The notes beneath the pieces are model-generated. The model was not told where the DNA came from. It saw only the letters and a program-made list of their open reading frames with translations, and made no database searches. The position numbers were made by a program, and so were the translations under genes. A DNA stretch of 64,000 nucleotides. Source: Piscibacillus sp052246295 (GTDB lineage: Bacteria > Bacillota > Bacilli > Bacillales > Alkalibacillaceae). Position 1 is the stretch's first letter; every line of letters starts with the position of its first letter. Below, in pieces: positions 53,988 through 62,078 of the stretch. Location of the stretch: assembly GCA_052246295.1 (NCBI GenBank), contig JBQQCO010000002.1; one strand, written 5' to 3'.

Positions 53988-56180
53988 ATGGCAAAACATC
54001 CAACTAAAACAATTGAAGAAGTACTACAAGATGCAAGCCGCTATTTAAATGAAGAACATACGGCTATGCTTCGTCGTGCATATCAATATGCTGATGAAGC
54101 TCATAAGGGACAAGTACGTAAATCTGGTGAAGCTTATATTATTCACCCAATACAAGTTGCTAGTATTTTAATAGAGCTTGAAATGGATCCTGCTACGATT
54201 GCAAGTGGCTTTTTACATGATGTGCTTGAAGATACAGACGTAACTTTTGAAAATCTAAAAGATGAGTTTAGTGAAGAGGTTGCTCTTTTAGTAGATGGCG
54301 TAACCAAATTGGGAAAAATTAAATACAAATCTAAACAAGCGCAACAAGCTGAAAATCATCGAAAAATGTTTGTGGCGATGGCCAAGGACATTCGTGTCAT
54401 TTTAATTAAATTAGCAGACCGTTTACATAACATGCGCACTTTATCTCATTTACCTGAAGAAAAGCAAAGACGTATTGCCAATGAGACATTAGAAATTTTT
54501 GCACCCTTAGCTCATCGCTTAGGTATTTCAACAATCAAATGGGAATTAGAAGATACTTCTTTACGTTATTTAAACCCTCAGCAATATTATCGTATCGTTC
54601 ATTTAATGCGACAGAAGAGAGAAGAGCGTGAACAATACATTGAACAAGTAATAGATGAGATTAACTCACAACTTGGTGATGTTAATATTACAGCTGAAAT
54701 CTCTGGTCGCCCGAAGCATATATACAGTATTTACAAGAAGATGGTACACCAAAAGAAAAACTTTAATGAGATTTACGATTTATTAGCTGTTCGAGTGATT
54801 GTAAAAAGTATTAAGGATTGTTATGCCGTATTAGGAATCATTCATACATGCTGGAAGCCTATGCCAGGTCGCTTTAAAGATTATATTGCGATGCCGAAGC
54901 CAAACTTATATCAATCACTGCATACTACCGTGATTGGGCCAAAGGGTGAGCCACTAGAAGTTCAAATTAGAACGCATGATATGCATGAAATCGCTGAATA
55001 CGGGATTGCTGCTCATTGGGCTTATAAAGAAGGTAGTACAAGTGCAGACAAGCAAGAAGATATGTCACGTCAACTTGCTTGGTTTAGAGAAATTCTAGAA
55101 TGGCAAAATGAAACAAATGATGCAGAAGAATTTATGGAATCATTAAAGGTAGATTTCCTATCTGATATGGTCTATGTTTTCACTCCAAACGGTGATGTTA
55201 TTGAGTTGCCAAGAGGTTCGGTTCCGTTAGATTTTGCTTATCGAATTCATACTGAAGTTGGCAATAAAACCATTGGTGCAAAAGTTAACGGCAAGATGGA
55301 ACCACTTGATTATAAACTTAAGACGGGTGACATTATAGAAATGTTAACGTCTAAGCATTCATATGGCCCGTCAGAAGATTGGTTAAAGGTAACACAAACA
55401 TCACAAGCTAAAAATAAAATAAAACAATTTTTCAAAAAGCAACGACGAGAAGAAAATGTTCAAAAGGGTAAAGAAGCTGTTGAAACTGAAATTCGTAATT
55501 TAGGCTTCCAACCAAAAGAAGTGCTAATTGAAGAAAATATTCAATTAGCCTTAGACCGATTTAACTTTAATAATGAAGAAGATTTATATGCGGCGGTTGG
55601 GTATCAAGGTGTAACAGCACAACAAGTGGCAAACCGAATTACAGAAAAACTTCGTAAACAAGAAAAAGCAACAGACCTTGAAAATACAATTAAAGAAGTT
55701 CAGCAAGAGGTTGAAAACAGACGTAGACGCTCTTCTGGTTCTGGTGTTTTTGTTAAAGGTATCGATAATTTACTTATTAGATTATCAAGATGTTGTAACC
55801 CTGTTCCGGGTGACCAGATTGTGGGTTTTATTACTAGAGGGCGAGGCGTTTCAGTTCACCGTGCAGATTGCCCGAATATTGTAAATGAAGATGAATCAAG
55901 ATTTATTGAAGTAGAATGGGATCAGCATAATAATCAAAAAAGTTATAGTGTTGACTTGGAAATTTCAGGTTTTGACAGAAGTGGTTTATTAAATGAAATT
56001 TTACAAGCAGTAAATGAAACCAACACAAGTATTACGGCTGTGAATGGCAAATCAGATCGAAATAAGATGGCAACCATTCACCTAACCATATTAATTCATA
56101 ATGTAGAACATCTTAAGAAAATTGTTGAACGAATTAAACAAATCAAAGATGTATTTACCGTACAAAGACAGATACATTAA
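53988..56180 (+). CDS. relA: Bifunctional (p)ppGpp synthetase/hydrolase Rel
   Basis: Makes and degrades the stringent-response alarmone. The 730 residues have an active HD hydrolase domain (HPIQVASIL, FLHDVLEDTDVT, KLADRLHNMRTL), the synthetase domain (GRPKHIYSIYKKM near 240, PNLYQSLHTTV near 300), a TGS domain near 395-455, a zinc-finger/helical part (RCCNPVPGDQIVGF) and a C-terminal ACT domain. Both catalytic halves look intact. AGGTGATTGT precedes the ATG; dtd follows 14 bases later. Confidence 0.96.
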   Translation: MAKHPTKTIEEVLQDASRYLNEEHTAMLRRAYQYADEAHKGQVRKSGEAYIIHPIQVASILIELEMDPATIASGFLHDVLEDTDVTFENLKDEFSEEVALLVDGVTKLGKIKYKSKQAQQAENHRKMFVAMAKDIRVILIKLADRLHNMRTLSHLPEEKQRRIANETLEIFAPLAHRLGISTIKWELEDTSLRYLNPQQYYRIVHLMRQKREEREQYIEQVIDEINSQLGDVNITAEISGRPKHIYSIYKKMVHQKKNFNEIYDLLAVRVIVKSIKDCYAVLGIIHTCWKPMPGRFKDYIAMPKPNLYQSLHTTVIGPKGEPLEVQIRTHDMHEIAEYGIAAHWAYKEGSTSADKQEDMSRQLAWFREILEWQNETNDAEEFMESLKVDFLSDMVYVFTPNGDVIELPRGSVPLDFAYRIHTEVGNKTIGAKVNGKMEPLDYKLKTGDIIEMLTSKHSYGPSEDWLKVTQTSQAKNKIKQFFKKQRREENVQKGKEAVETEIRNLGFQPKEVLIEENIQLALDRFNFNNEEDLYAAVGYQGVTAQQVANRITEKLRKQEKATDLENTIKEVQQEVENRRRRSSGSGVFVKGIDNLLIRLSRCCNPVPGDQIVGFITRGRGVSVHRADCPNIVNEDESRFIEVEWDQHNNQKSYSVDLEISGFDRSGLLNEILQAVNETNTSITAVNGKSDRNKMATIHLTILIHNVEHLKKIVERIKQIKDVFTVQRQIH

Positions 56181-56194
56181 GGGGTCAGATAACA

Positions 56195-56638
56195 ATGAGA
56201 GCCGTTATTCAACGTGTAACTGAAGGTTCAGTTACGGTAAATGGAACAACAACTGGACAAATCGATAATGGATTAGTGGTTCTTTTGGGCGTCACGCATG
56301 AAGATACAGAGAAAGATTTAAAGTTTATGGCTGATAAAGTATCTAATTTAAGAATATTTGAAGACGAACAAGGCAAAATGAACTTATCTGTAAAAGATAT
56401 TGGAGGAAAAGTTTTATCCGTTTCACAGTTTACCTTATACGGAGATTGCCGTAAGGGACGACGCCCTAACTTCATGCAAGCTGCTAAACCTGATTTCGCA
56501 AGTGATATGTATGTGCAATTTAACGAACTTATTCGTGAACAGGGATTAGAGGTTGAAACGGGTGTGTTCCAGGAATACATGCAAGTTTCAATAATGAATG
56601 ATGGTCCTGTTACATTAATTTTGGATTCAAAGGAATAA
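56195..56638 (+). CDS. dtd: D-aminoacyl-tRNA deacylase
   Basis: Removes D-amino acids mischarged onto tRNA. The 147 residues include the SQFTLYGDCRKGRRP motif near 78 and the C-terminal Gly-cis-Pro segment NDGPVTLIL near 137, which together form the active site across the dimer. AGGGGTCAGAT precedes the ATG. Coupled to rel as in B. subtilis. Confidence 0.95.
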   Translation: MRAVIQRVTEGSVTVNGTTTGQIDNGLVVLLGVTHEDTEKDLKFMADKVSNLRIFEDEQGKMNLSVKDIGGKVLSVSQFTLYGDCRKGRRPNFMQAAKPDFASDMYVQFNELIREQGLEVETGVFQEYMQVSIMNDGPVTLILDSKE

Positions 56639-56643
56639 ATATC

Positions 56644-56672
56644 TTGACAGAATGATAAATGCGTCTTATGAT
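56644..56672 (+). promoter_or_regulatory. Sigma-A promoter of the hisS-aspS T-box transcript
   Basis: TTGACA, 17 bases, TATGAT, a near-consensus promoter beginning six bases after the dtd stop. Confidence 0.7.
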
Positions 56673-56679
56673 AAGTAAA

Positions 56680-56955
56680 ACATTTAAATAGTGAAAGCCA
56701 ATGAAGGAAAAAGTAGTAAAGGCTAAACTTTACAGAGAGGGTTTATCAATAGGCTGAGAATAAACCTATTCGTTAACTTTACGAAAGACATTCCGGAGGT
56801 GCCGCATCGAACCGATTGTAGTAGGTGATGGCCGCTAAAAAGCGTTACATAATGAAGTGAGAATGGTTGAACAAAACCATTCTAATCAGGGTGGCAACAC
56901 GGGTAAACTCGTCCCTATCAAAGAATCAGGAAAATTCTTTGATAGGGGCTTTTTT
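56680..56955 (+). ncRNA. T-box riboswitch upstream of hisS-aspS, probable Asp (GAC) specifier
   Basis: The T-box sequence AATCAGGGTGGCAACACGGG is at 56884-56903, and the terminator CCCTATCAAAGAA / TTCTTTGATAGGG plus TTTTTT follows. In stem I, AGTA (56712-56715) and GTAAAG (56716-56721) pair over the apical hairpin with CTTTAC (56777-56782). Then come GAA-A-GAC-A, giving GAC (Asp) at 56787-56789 by the same geometry that gives GUC in the valS leader of this window. A His codon CAT overlaps it by one base (56789-56791). The leader fills the 56639-56992 gap. Confidence 0.88.
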
Positions 56956-56992
56956 AATTATAAAATGATTTTGAATTTTAAGGAGGAGCTTT

Positions 56993-58261
56993 ATGAATAT
57001 TCATGTACCAAGGGGAACAGAAGATTTATTACCAGAAGCAACTAAAAAGTGGCAAGTCATTGAAGAGAAATTGAATCATTTAGCTCAAATTTATAACTAT
57101 AAAGAAATTAGAACACCTATTTTTGAACGAACTGAATTGTTTCAAAGAGGTGTTGGTGATACGACTGACATTGTGCAAAAGGAAATGTATACATTTGAAG
57201 ATCGTGGAGGGCGCAGTTTAACGTTAAGACCAGAAGGAACGGCTTCTGTAGCACGTGCATATGTACAACATAAAATTCACGGCTCTCCTGAACAGCCAAC
57301 TAAACTGTACTATATTGGTCCTATGTTTCGTTATGAGCGACCACAACAAGGTCGTACAAGACAGTTTACACAGTTTGGTATAGAAGCAATTGGTAGTGCT
57401 AAACCGGCTATTGATGCAGAAGTTATGGCGTTTGCAATGGATTGTTATCAAGCATTAGGTCTTAAATCATTAAAGCTTGTTATCAATAGTCTAGGTGATA
57501 AGGATAGTCGCGAAGCTCATCGTAATGCATTAATTGAGCATTTTAAACCAGTAAAAGATGACTTATGCCAAGATTGTCAAAGTCGTCTAGAGAAAAATCC
57601 ATTGAGACTATTAGACTGTAAAGTAGACCGTGATCACGAAGCGATGAAGACAGCCCCATCTATTTTAGATTATTTAAATGAAGAATCTTCAACTTATTTT
57701 GAACAAGTAAAAAAGCACTTAGATGCAATGGGAATTGCTTATGTAGTTGATGAGACATTAGTGAGAGGGTTGGATTACTATACTCACACTGCATTTGAAA
57801 TTATGAGTGAAGCAGAAGGATTTGGGGCAATTACTACTCTTTCTGGTGGTGGCCGATACAGTGGTTTAATTGAAGAAATTGGCGGGCCAGATATATCAGG
57901 TATTGGTTTTGCCCTAAGTATTGAACGTCTATTAATGGCACTTGATGCTGAAGGTGTTCAATTAGATCAAGATGAAAGTATTGATTGTTATGTCATCGCT
58001 ATTGGTGATGAAGCTAAATATACATCTTCCAATATAGTGAACCAACTAAGAAAAGAAGGTGTCAAAGCTGATCAAGACTATCTTGATAAAAAAGTTAAAG
58101 GTCAATTCAAAGCAGCTGATCGCTTAGGAGCGACTTATGCCGTTATCATTGGTGAAGAAGAAATTGCAAACGGCGTGGCTAATGTTAAGAACTTAAAGAC
58201 AGGTGACCAAAAGACCGTTGAAATTAAACATATCCCTAAAGAAATAAAAACTGGATTTTAA
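56993..58261 (+). CDS. hisS: Histidyl-tRNA synthetase
   Basis: Class IIa synthetase. The 422 residues have motif 1 near 45, motif 2 RYERPQQGRTRQF near 113, the His-A motif LVRGLDYYTHTAFE near 258, motif 3 GIGFALSIERLL near 302 and a C-terminal anticodon-binding domain. AAGGAGGAG precedes the ATG. It is followed 12 bases later by aspS under the same T-box. Confidence 0.96.
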   Translation: MNIHVPRGTEDLLPEATKKWQVIEEKLNHLAQIYNYKEIRTPIFERTELFQRGVGDTTDIVQKEMYTFEDRGGRSLTLRPEGTASVARAYVQHKIHGSPEQPTKLYYIGPMFRYERPQQGRTRQFTQFGIEAIGSAKPAIDAEVMAFAMDCYQALGLKSLKLVINSLGDKDSREAHRNALIEHFKPVKDDLCQDCQSRLEKNPLRLLDCKVDRDHEAMKTAPSILDYLNEESSTYFEQVKKHLDAMGIAYVVDETLVRGLDYYTHTAFEIMSEAEGFGAITTLSGGGRYSGLIEEIGGPDISGIGFALSIERLLMALDAEGVQLDQDESIDCYVIAIGDEAKYTSSNIVNQLRKEGVKADQDYLDKKVKGQFKAADRLGATYAVIIGEEEIANGVANVKNLKTGDQKTVEIKHIPKEIKTGF

Positions 58262-58273
58262 GGAGGCATCAAG

Positions 58274-60046
58274 ATGCAAAGTCGTACACATTGTGGAACT
58301 ATTACAACAAAACACGTAGATGAGAATGTTTTATTAAAAGGTTGGGTGCAAAAGCGCCGTGACTTAGGCGGTTTAATCTTTGTTGATTTAAGAGATCGTT
58401 CTGGCATTGTTCAAGTCGTTTTTAACCCGGATGTTAATCAAAAAGCATTAGAAGTGGCAGAGTCATTAAGAAGTGAATTTGTTATTGAGGTTAAAGGTGT
58501 TGTTAAGAAGCGTGAAGAGTCAACCATTAACCCGAAAATGCAAACAGGTGAGATTGAAGTTTTAGCAGATGAAGTTAACATTTTAAATAAATCTAAAGCA
58601 CTTCCAATTAAGATTGAAAACAATACAGATGCAACAGAAGAAATTCGCTTAAAATACCGCTATTTAGATTTGCGTCGTGGAGAGATGCAAGAAACAATGA
58701 AGTTACGTCACCATACATCTCAAGCTTTACGTCGTTACTTAGATCAGGAAGGTTTTTTTGAAATGGAAACACCAATGCTGACGAAAAGTACACCTGAAGG
58801 AGCTCGTGATTACTTAGTACCTAGCCGAGTGCACCCAGGCGAATTCTATGCATTACCACAGTCACCGCAACTATTTAAACAGTTATTAATGGTTTCAGGT
58901 TATGAACGTTATTTCCAAATCACAAGATGTTTCCGTGATGAAGACTTGCGTGCAGACAGACAGCCAGAATTTACGCAGTTAGATATTGAAACATCTTTTA
59001 TGGATCAAGAAGAAATTATGGCCATGACTGAAGATATGCTTACATCTGTTGTAAAAGAAGTTAAAGGCATTGACGTTCCTAAACCATTCCCGCGTATGAC
59101 TTACGATGAAGCGATGGAACGTTATGGTTCAGATAAGCCAGATACGCGTTTTGGATTAGAGCTAGTTAACGTTAGTGATGTTGTTTCAGATAGTGGGTTT
59201 AAAGTATTTAAAGGCGCTGTTGAATCTGGTGGCAAAGTTAGTGCTATTAATGTAAAAGGTGCAGCTGGGCAATTCTCTCGTAAAGATATCGATAAATTAA
59301 CTGAGCATGTAGCAGTATATGGAGCAAAAGGCTTAGCTTGGATGAAAGTTGATGGAGATAGTTTTACCGGGCCAATTGCTAAGTTTTTTGATGAAAATGA
59401 AGTTACACAATTAACTGAAAAACTAAATGCTGAAGACCAAGATTTATTATTATTTGTTGCTGACCAAACCAATGTTGTAGCTGACAGCCTTGGTGCTTTA
59501 AGACTTAAATTAGGTAAAGAATTAGGCCTAATTGATGAGTCACAATTTAACTTCTTATGGGTTACAGATTGGCCATTATTTGAGTATGATGAAGATGAAG
59601 GTAGATACCATGCGGCTCACCATCCATTTACGATGCCACAAGTTCAAGATGTTGAAAAATTAGAACAAGACCCAGCAAATGTCAAAGCTCAAGCATATGA
59701 CGTTGTGTTAAATGGATTTGAATTAGGTGGGGGCTCATTACGTATTTACGAAAAAGAACTTCAAGAAATAATGTTAAAAACACTTGGATTTAGTGAAGAA
59801 GAAGCACAAGAACAATTTGGTTTCTTACTAGAGGCATTAGAATTCGGCGCTCCACCACATGGTGGTATTGCTTTAGGACTAGACCGTTTTGTTATGATTT
59901 TAGCTGGCAAAACCAACTTAAGAGATACAATCTTATTCCCAAAAACAGCTTCAGCATCAGACCCATTAACTGATGCACCATCAGCTGTAAGCCATTCTCA
60001 GCTCGATGAATTGCACTTAAAGTTAATTGGAAAGGCCAGCGAATAA
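58274..60046 (+). CDS. aspS: Aspartyl-tRNA synthetase
   Basis: Class IIb synthetase of the long bacterial type. The 590 residues have an N-terminal OB anticodon-binding fold (1-105), catalytic motif 2 CFRDEDLRADRQPEF near 217, the bacterial GAD insertion (about 290-420) and motif 3 GIALGLDRFVM near 530. Whether it charges only tRNA(Asp) or also tRNA(Asn) cannot be read from sequence by eye. AAGGAGGCATCAAG precedes the ATG. Last gene of the hisS operon. Confidence 0.96.
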   Translation: MQSRTHCGTITTKHVDENVLLKGWVQKRRDLGGLIFVDLRDRSGIVQVVFNPDVNQKALEVAESLRSEFVIEVKGVVKKREESTINPKMQTGEIEVLADEVNILNKSKALPIKIENNTDATEEIRLKYRYLDLRRGEMQETMKLRHHTSQALRRYLDQEGFFEMETPMLTKSTPEGARDYLVPSRVHPGEFYALPQSPQLFKQLLMVSGYERYFQITRCFRDEDLRADRQPEFTQLDIETSFMDQEEIMAMTEDMLTSVVKEVKGIDVPKPFPRMTYDEAMERYGSDKPDTRFGLELVNVSDVVSDSGFKVFKGAVESGGKVSAINVKGAAGQFSRKDIDKLTEHVAVYGAKGLAWMKVDGDSFTGPIAKFFDENEVTQLTEKLNAEDQDLLLFVADQTNVVADSLGALRLKLGKELGLIDESQFNFLWVTDWPLFEYDEDEGRYHAAHHPFTMPQVQDVEKLEQDPANVKAQAYDVVLNGFELGGGSLRIYEKELQEIMLKTLGFSEEEAQEQFGFLLEALEFGAPPHGGIALGLDRFVMILAGKTNLRDTILFPKTASASDPLTDAPSAVSHSQLDELHLKLIGKASE

Positions 60047-60083
60047 AGGAAAAAAATACATCGATTTTACTACTTGTCCGAGC

Positions 60084-60112
60084 TTGAATCAGTTTAGCTA
60101 ATATGCTATTAT
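60084..60112 (+). promoter_or_regulatory. Promoter of 6S RNA
   Basis: TTGAAT, 17 bases, TATTAT; the start would be near 60119, about 30 bases before the closing stem of the RNA, leaving a short 5' leader with a doubled AAATGAACAC. Confidence 0.6.
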
Positions 60113-60148
60113 TTAATTACACAAACAAATGAACACAAATGAACACAA

Positions 60149-60330
60149 ACAATCCTAATGTGTACGTTGATCTTCACATGTTTTGACCGAACACTTATAG
60201 AAAAGGGAGCCTGGTGTTTTCGCGCAGCGTAAATGCCTCAGCGAGGACTTACAAAACGCGAAACAGGGCACCCACCTGCGTAGAGCGGGTTCAAAACTAT
60301 AATCAGATTGACGGCACAATTGGGATTGTT
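60149..60330 (+). ncRNA. ssrS: 6S RNA (BsrA type)
   Basis: Binds the sigma-A RNA polymerase holoenzyme as a promoter mimic. The closing stem pairs AATCCTAATGTGTACGTTG (60151 onward) with its near-complement ending GGGATT at 60327. The conserved central-bubble arms are present: CCGAACACTTATAGAAAAGGG on the 5' side and GGGCACCCACCTG...GCGGGTTCAAAACT on the 3' side, joined by GTTTTCGCG/CGCGAAAC. Length about 180 nt is normal. In B. subtilis bsrA also lies after aspS. An antisense open frame here is not a gene. Confidence 0.9.
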
Positions 60331-60347
60331 GTACATATTGTACGTCA

Positions 60348-60376
60348 AACGCCATTCGTAATGAGTGGCGTTTTTT
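60348..60376 (+). terminator. Terminator of 6S RNA
   Basis: AACGCCATTC / GAGTGGCGTT followed by TTTT. Confidence 0.85.
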
Positions 60377-60415
60377 AGTGGTATAACAGAGCTAGCGCTT
60401 TTCTGGTTCTATACT

Positions 60416-61051
60416 AAATGTGGTGGTGTCCATTGTCACAACAATTATGTTGAGAGATTGATGATTGAACCGTTGGTTTGTGACTCGCTATCGGCGGACG
60501 CTTGCCGTGGGCACGGCTTCAGCTAACTGGGGAAAGAAATACGCTTTCCCCAGTGGATCTTCAGCTCGTGCTGTTCCCACTGGCGTCGCCGCCTATCGCT
60601 CGTCACATTCTCATCTGTATAAAAAGATGAGGTTGAACATCACATTCAAAACAAAAAAATACACTCATTCGCCATCTCTTGTTATCTTAAAGTCGACGAA
60701 AACACTAGAAAAAAAGAGAGGCGATATGATTGATATGGTATAAAATCATTTGAAAGGTTGCGTCGAAGGTTTTATGGCACCAATTGATGCTACAATCATT
60801 CAATAAAGCATCTATAACAGAATAAAGAGCATAAAACCACTTTTGTGTTAGGTGAGCCGCACTAAGCGGAATCAAAATGCGTAGACTCCTGCGGTAACAG
60901 CACAAGTCTCGAGACCCCACAGGCCCCGCTCTTTGGGCCGAGGAGGCTCGAGCCGTGCCCGCGGAAAGCGAAGCATTTTGATGGAGCGATGTTAAATATA
61001 ATCATTAAAATGATAAAAAGTGGATGGTGTAAATTTTACACCACCATATTT
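60416..61051. repeat. Composite dispersed repeat element, long copy
   Basis: A ~635-bp non-coding element bounded by inverted ends: AAATGTGGTGGTGTCC on the left, and on the right GGTGTAAATTTTACACCACCATATTTG, which reads AAATATGGTGGTGTA in reverse. It holds two long GC-richer imperfect palindromes. One is at about 60477-60606 (GTGACTCGCTATCGGCGG ... CCGCCTATCGCTCGTCAC); the other is at about 60866-60990 (AGCGGAATCAAAATGC ... GCATTTTGATGGAGC). I recall these palindrome types as common intergenic repeats in Bacillaceae genomes. An AT-rich spacer separates them. The ends recall IS256-type termini, but no transposase is present. Confidence 0.7.
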
Positions 61052-61080
61052 GAAATGGAGCCTTTTCTTAGTACACTTTT

Positions 61081-61201
61081 TATGAGGAAGAATTCTCATA
61101 TATAAGGAAAAATTTAAATTTATGAGGAATTTTTTAATTTTACAAGGAAAAATCAGATTTTATGAGGAAAAATTCTAAATATATAAGGAAATTCTTAATA
61201 A
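61081..61201. repeat. Six-unit 20-bp tandem repeat
   Basis: Units begin at 61081, 61101, 61121, 61141, 61161 and 61182. The consensus is TAT(G/A)AGGAAAAATTnnAATT. The units alternate: TATGAGGAA in the first, third and fifth, TATAAGGAA or TACAAGGAA in the second, fourth and sixth. The period is exactly 20 bp for the first five and 21 for the last. No coding frame uses it. Confidence 0.8.
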
Positions 61202-61232
61202 AATAAAAACTGCCCTTTGAATAGGACAGTTT
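61201..61232 (-). terminator. Second terminator of the RsfA-family gene
   Basis: On the minus strand AAACTGTCC / GGGCAGTTT followed by TTATTTTA. Confidence 0.75.
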
Positions 61233-61235
61233 AAA

Positions 61236-61274
61236 AGATCGCGAAGTGAAGTTTCATTAATTTACTTCGCGATT
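61236..61274 (-). terminator. Hairpin overlapping the stop codon of the RsfA-family gene
   Basis: On the minus strand ATCGCGAAGTAA / TTCACTTCGCGAT, then CTTTT. The left arm contains the TAA stop. Confidence 0.7.
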
Positions 61275-61876
61275 TGTTGCAAATTTCCGTTTTTCTCCAT
61301 TTTGAACGTCGGGGACGACAAAGACGAATCATCGTCTAGCACGACCATTTTTCTTGCACGCTCCATAATCGAGATAAAGGTTTGATAATCCTCTTGTAAG
61401 GATTGATATTCATTATGCATTTTCTCAAGCTCGCGTTCTAAGGTGTCTTTTTCACCTTTTAATCGTTCATTTTCTTCTTTTAATTTTTCAACTTCTTGAG
61501 TGCTCATTCTTATGTCATTAGACTTAAGCTTTTGTAATTGAGCAATGATCGAATCTATCGATGGGTGCTCTTGAGTTGAAGTGTAAGTAGGTTTGCGTTG
61601 AACAGTTTTTAAGTTTGAAGTCTCTTTAAGTTTATGTTTTTCAGCTTGCTTACGTTGTTTTCGTTGTCTTTTGGCTAAATCTATTGCTTTTTCATAGTTT
61701 TGTCGAACTTCCGCATTCCAACGAAAACCGCATGCTGCAGCTGTACGATTTAATTGATCTCCAACTTCCTCAAAAGCGTTTAACTGCGTGCTACCTTCAC
61801 GAATGTGGCGTAGCACAGTTTCAGCTAGTAATAGATCGTCTTCATGAGACCATGCATCCTGTCGTACTTTTACCAC
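61262..61876 (-). CDS. RsfA/GerR (YlbO) family sporulation transcription regulator
   Basis: A 204-residue DNA-binding protein. The N-terminal SANT/Myb-like domain (RQDAWSHEDDLLLAETVLRHI ... RTAAACGFRWN) is the RsfA-family hallmark; the C-terminal half is a coiled coil (EVEKLKEENERLKGEKDTLERELEKM). B. subtilis has two such proteins, forespore RsfA and mother-cell GerR, which modulate sigma-F/sigma-G or sigma-E genes. I cannot tell which is the orthologue. GTG at 61876 lies 9 bases after AAGGAG; the ATG three codons earlier abuts the ribosome site. Confidence 0.87.
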   Translation of the reverse strand: MVKVRQDAWSHEDDLLLAETVLRHIREGSTQLNAFEEVGDQLNRTAAACGFRWNAEVRQNYEKAIDLAKRQRKQRKQAEKHKLKETSNLKTVQRKPTYTSTQEHPSIDSIIAQLQKLKSNDIRMSTQEVEKLKEENERLKGEKDTLERELEKMHNEYQSLQEDYQTFISIMERARKMVVLDDDSSLSSPTFKMEKNGNLQQIAK

Positions 61877-62078
61877 GATTTTCATCTCCTTTTATATTTG
61901 ATAGTTTTCTATTTCTATCATGTGCAAATTAAAAACAATATATACATATAAAAAATTATAGTTATTAATTTTGCGAGATTTTATAATTTAGAGTCGTGTT
62001 TACAGTTCGCAAACTTCCTCTTAAATATAGTAAAATAGGAAACTATAGGAGTTTTGTCTAACTAAAAGGAGAAGGTTT

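Noticed and set aside
56857..57045. 62-codon open frame across the hisS leader
   Set aside because: It covers the T-box sequence and terminator and overlaps hisS in another frame.
60155..60355. Minus-strand open frame of 66 codons
   Set aside because: It lies exactly opposite the 6S RNA, whose conserved structure explains the sequence.
60465..60743. 92-codon open frame in the 60.4-60.7 kb block
   Set aside because: It spans a palindromic repeat, has no ribosome site and no protein-like composition.
61081..61201. Tandem 20-bp array as a CRISPR
   Set aside because: Units are contiguous and degenerate, with no unique spacers, and no cas genes are present.
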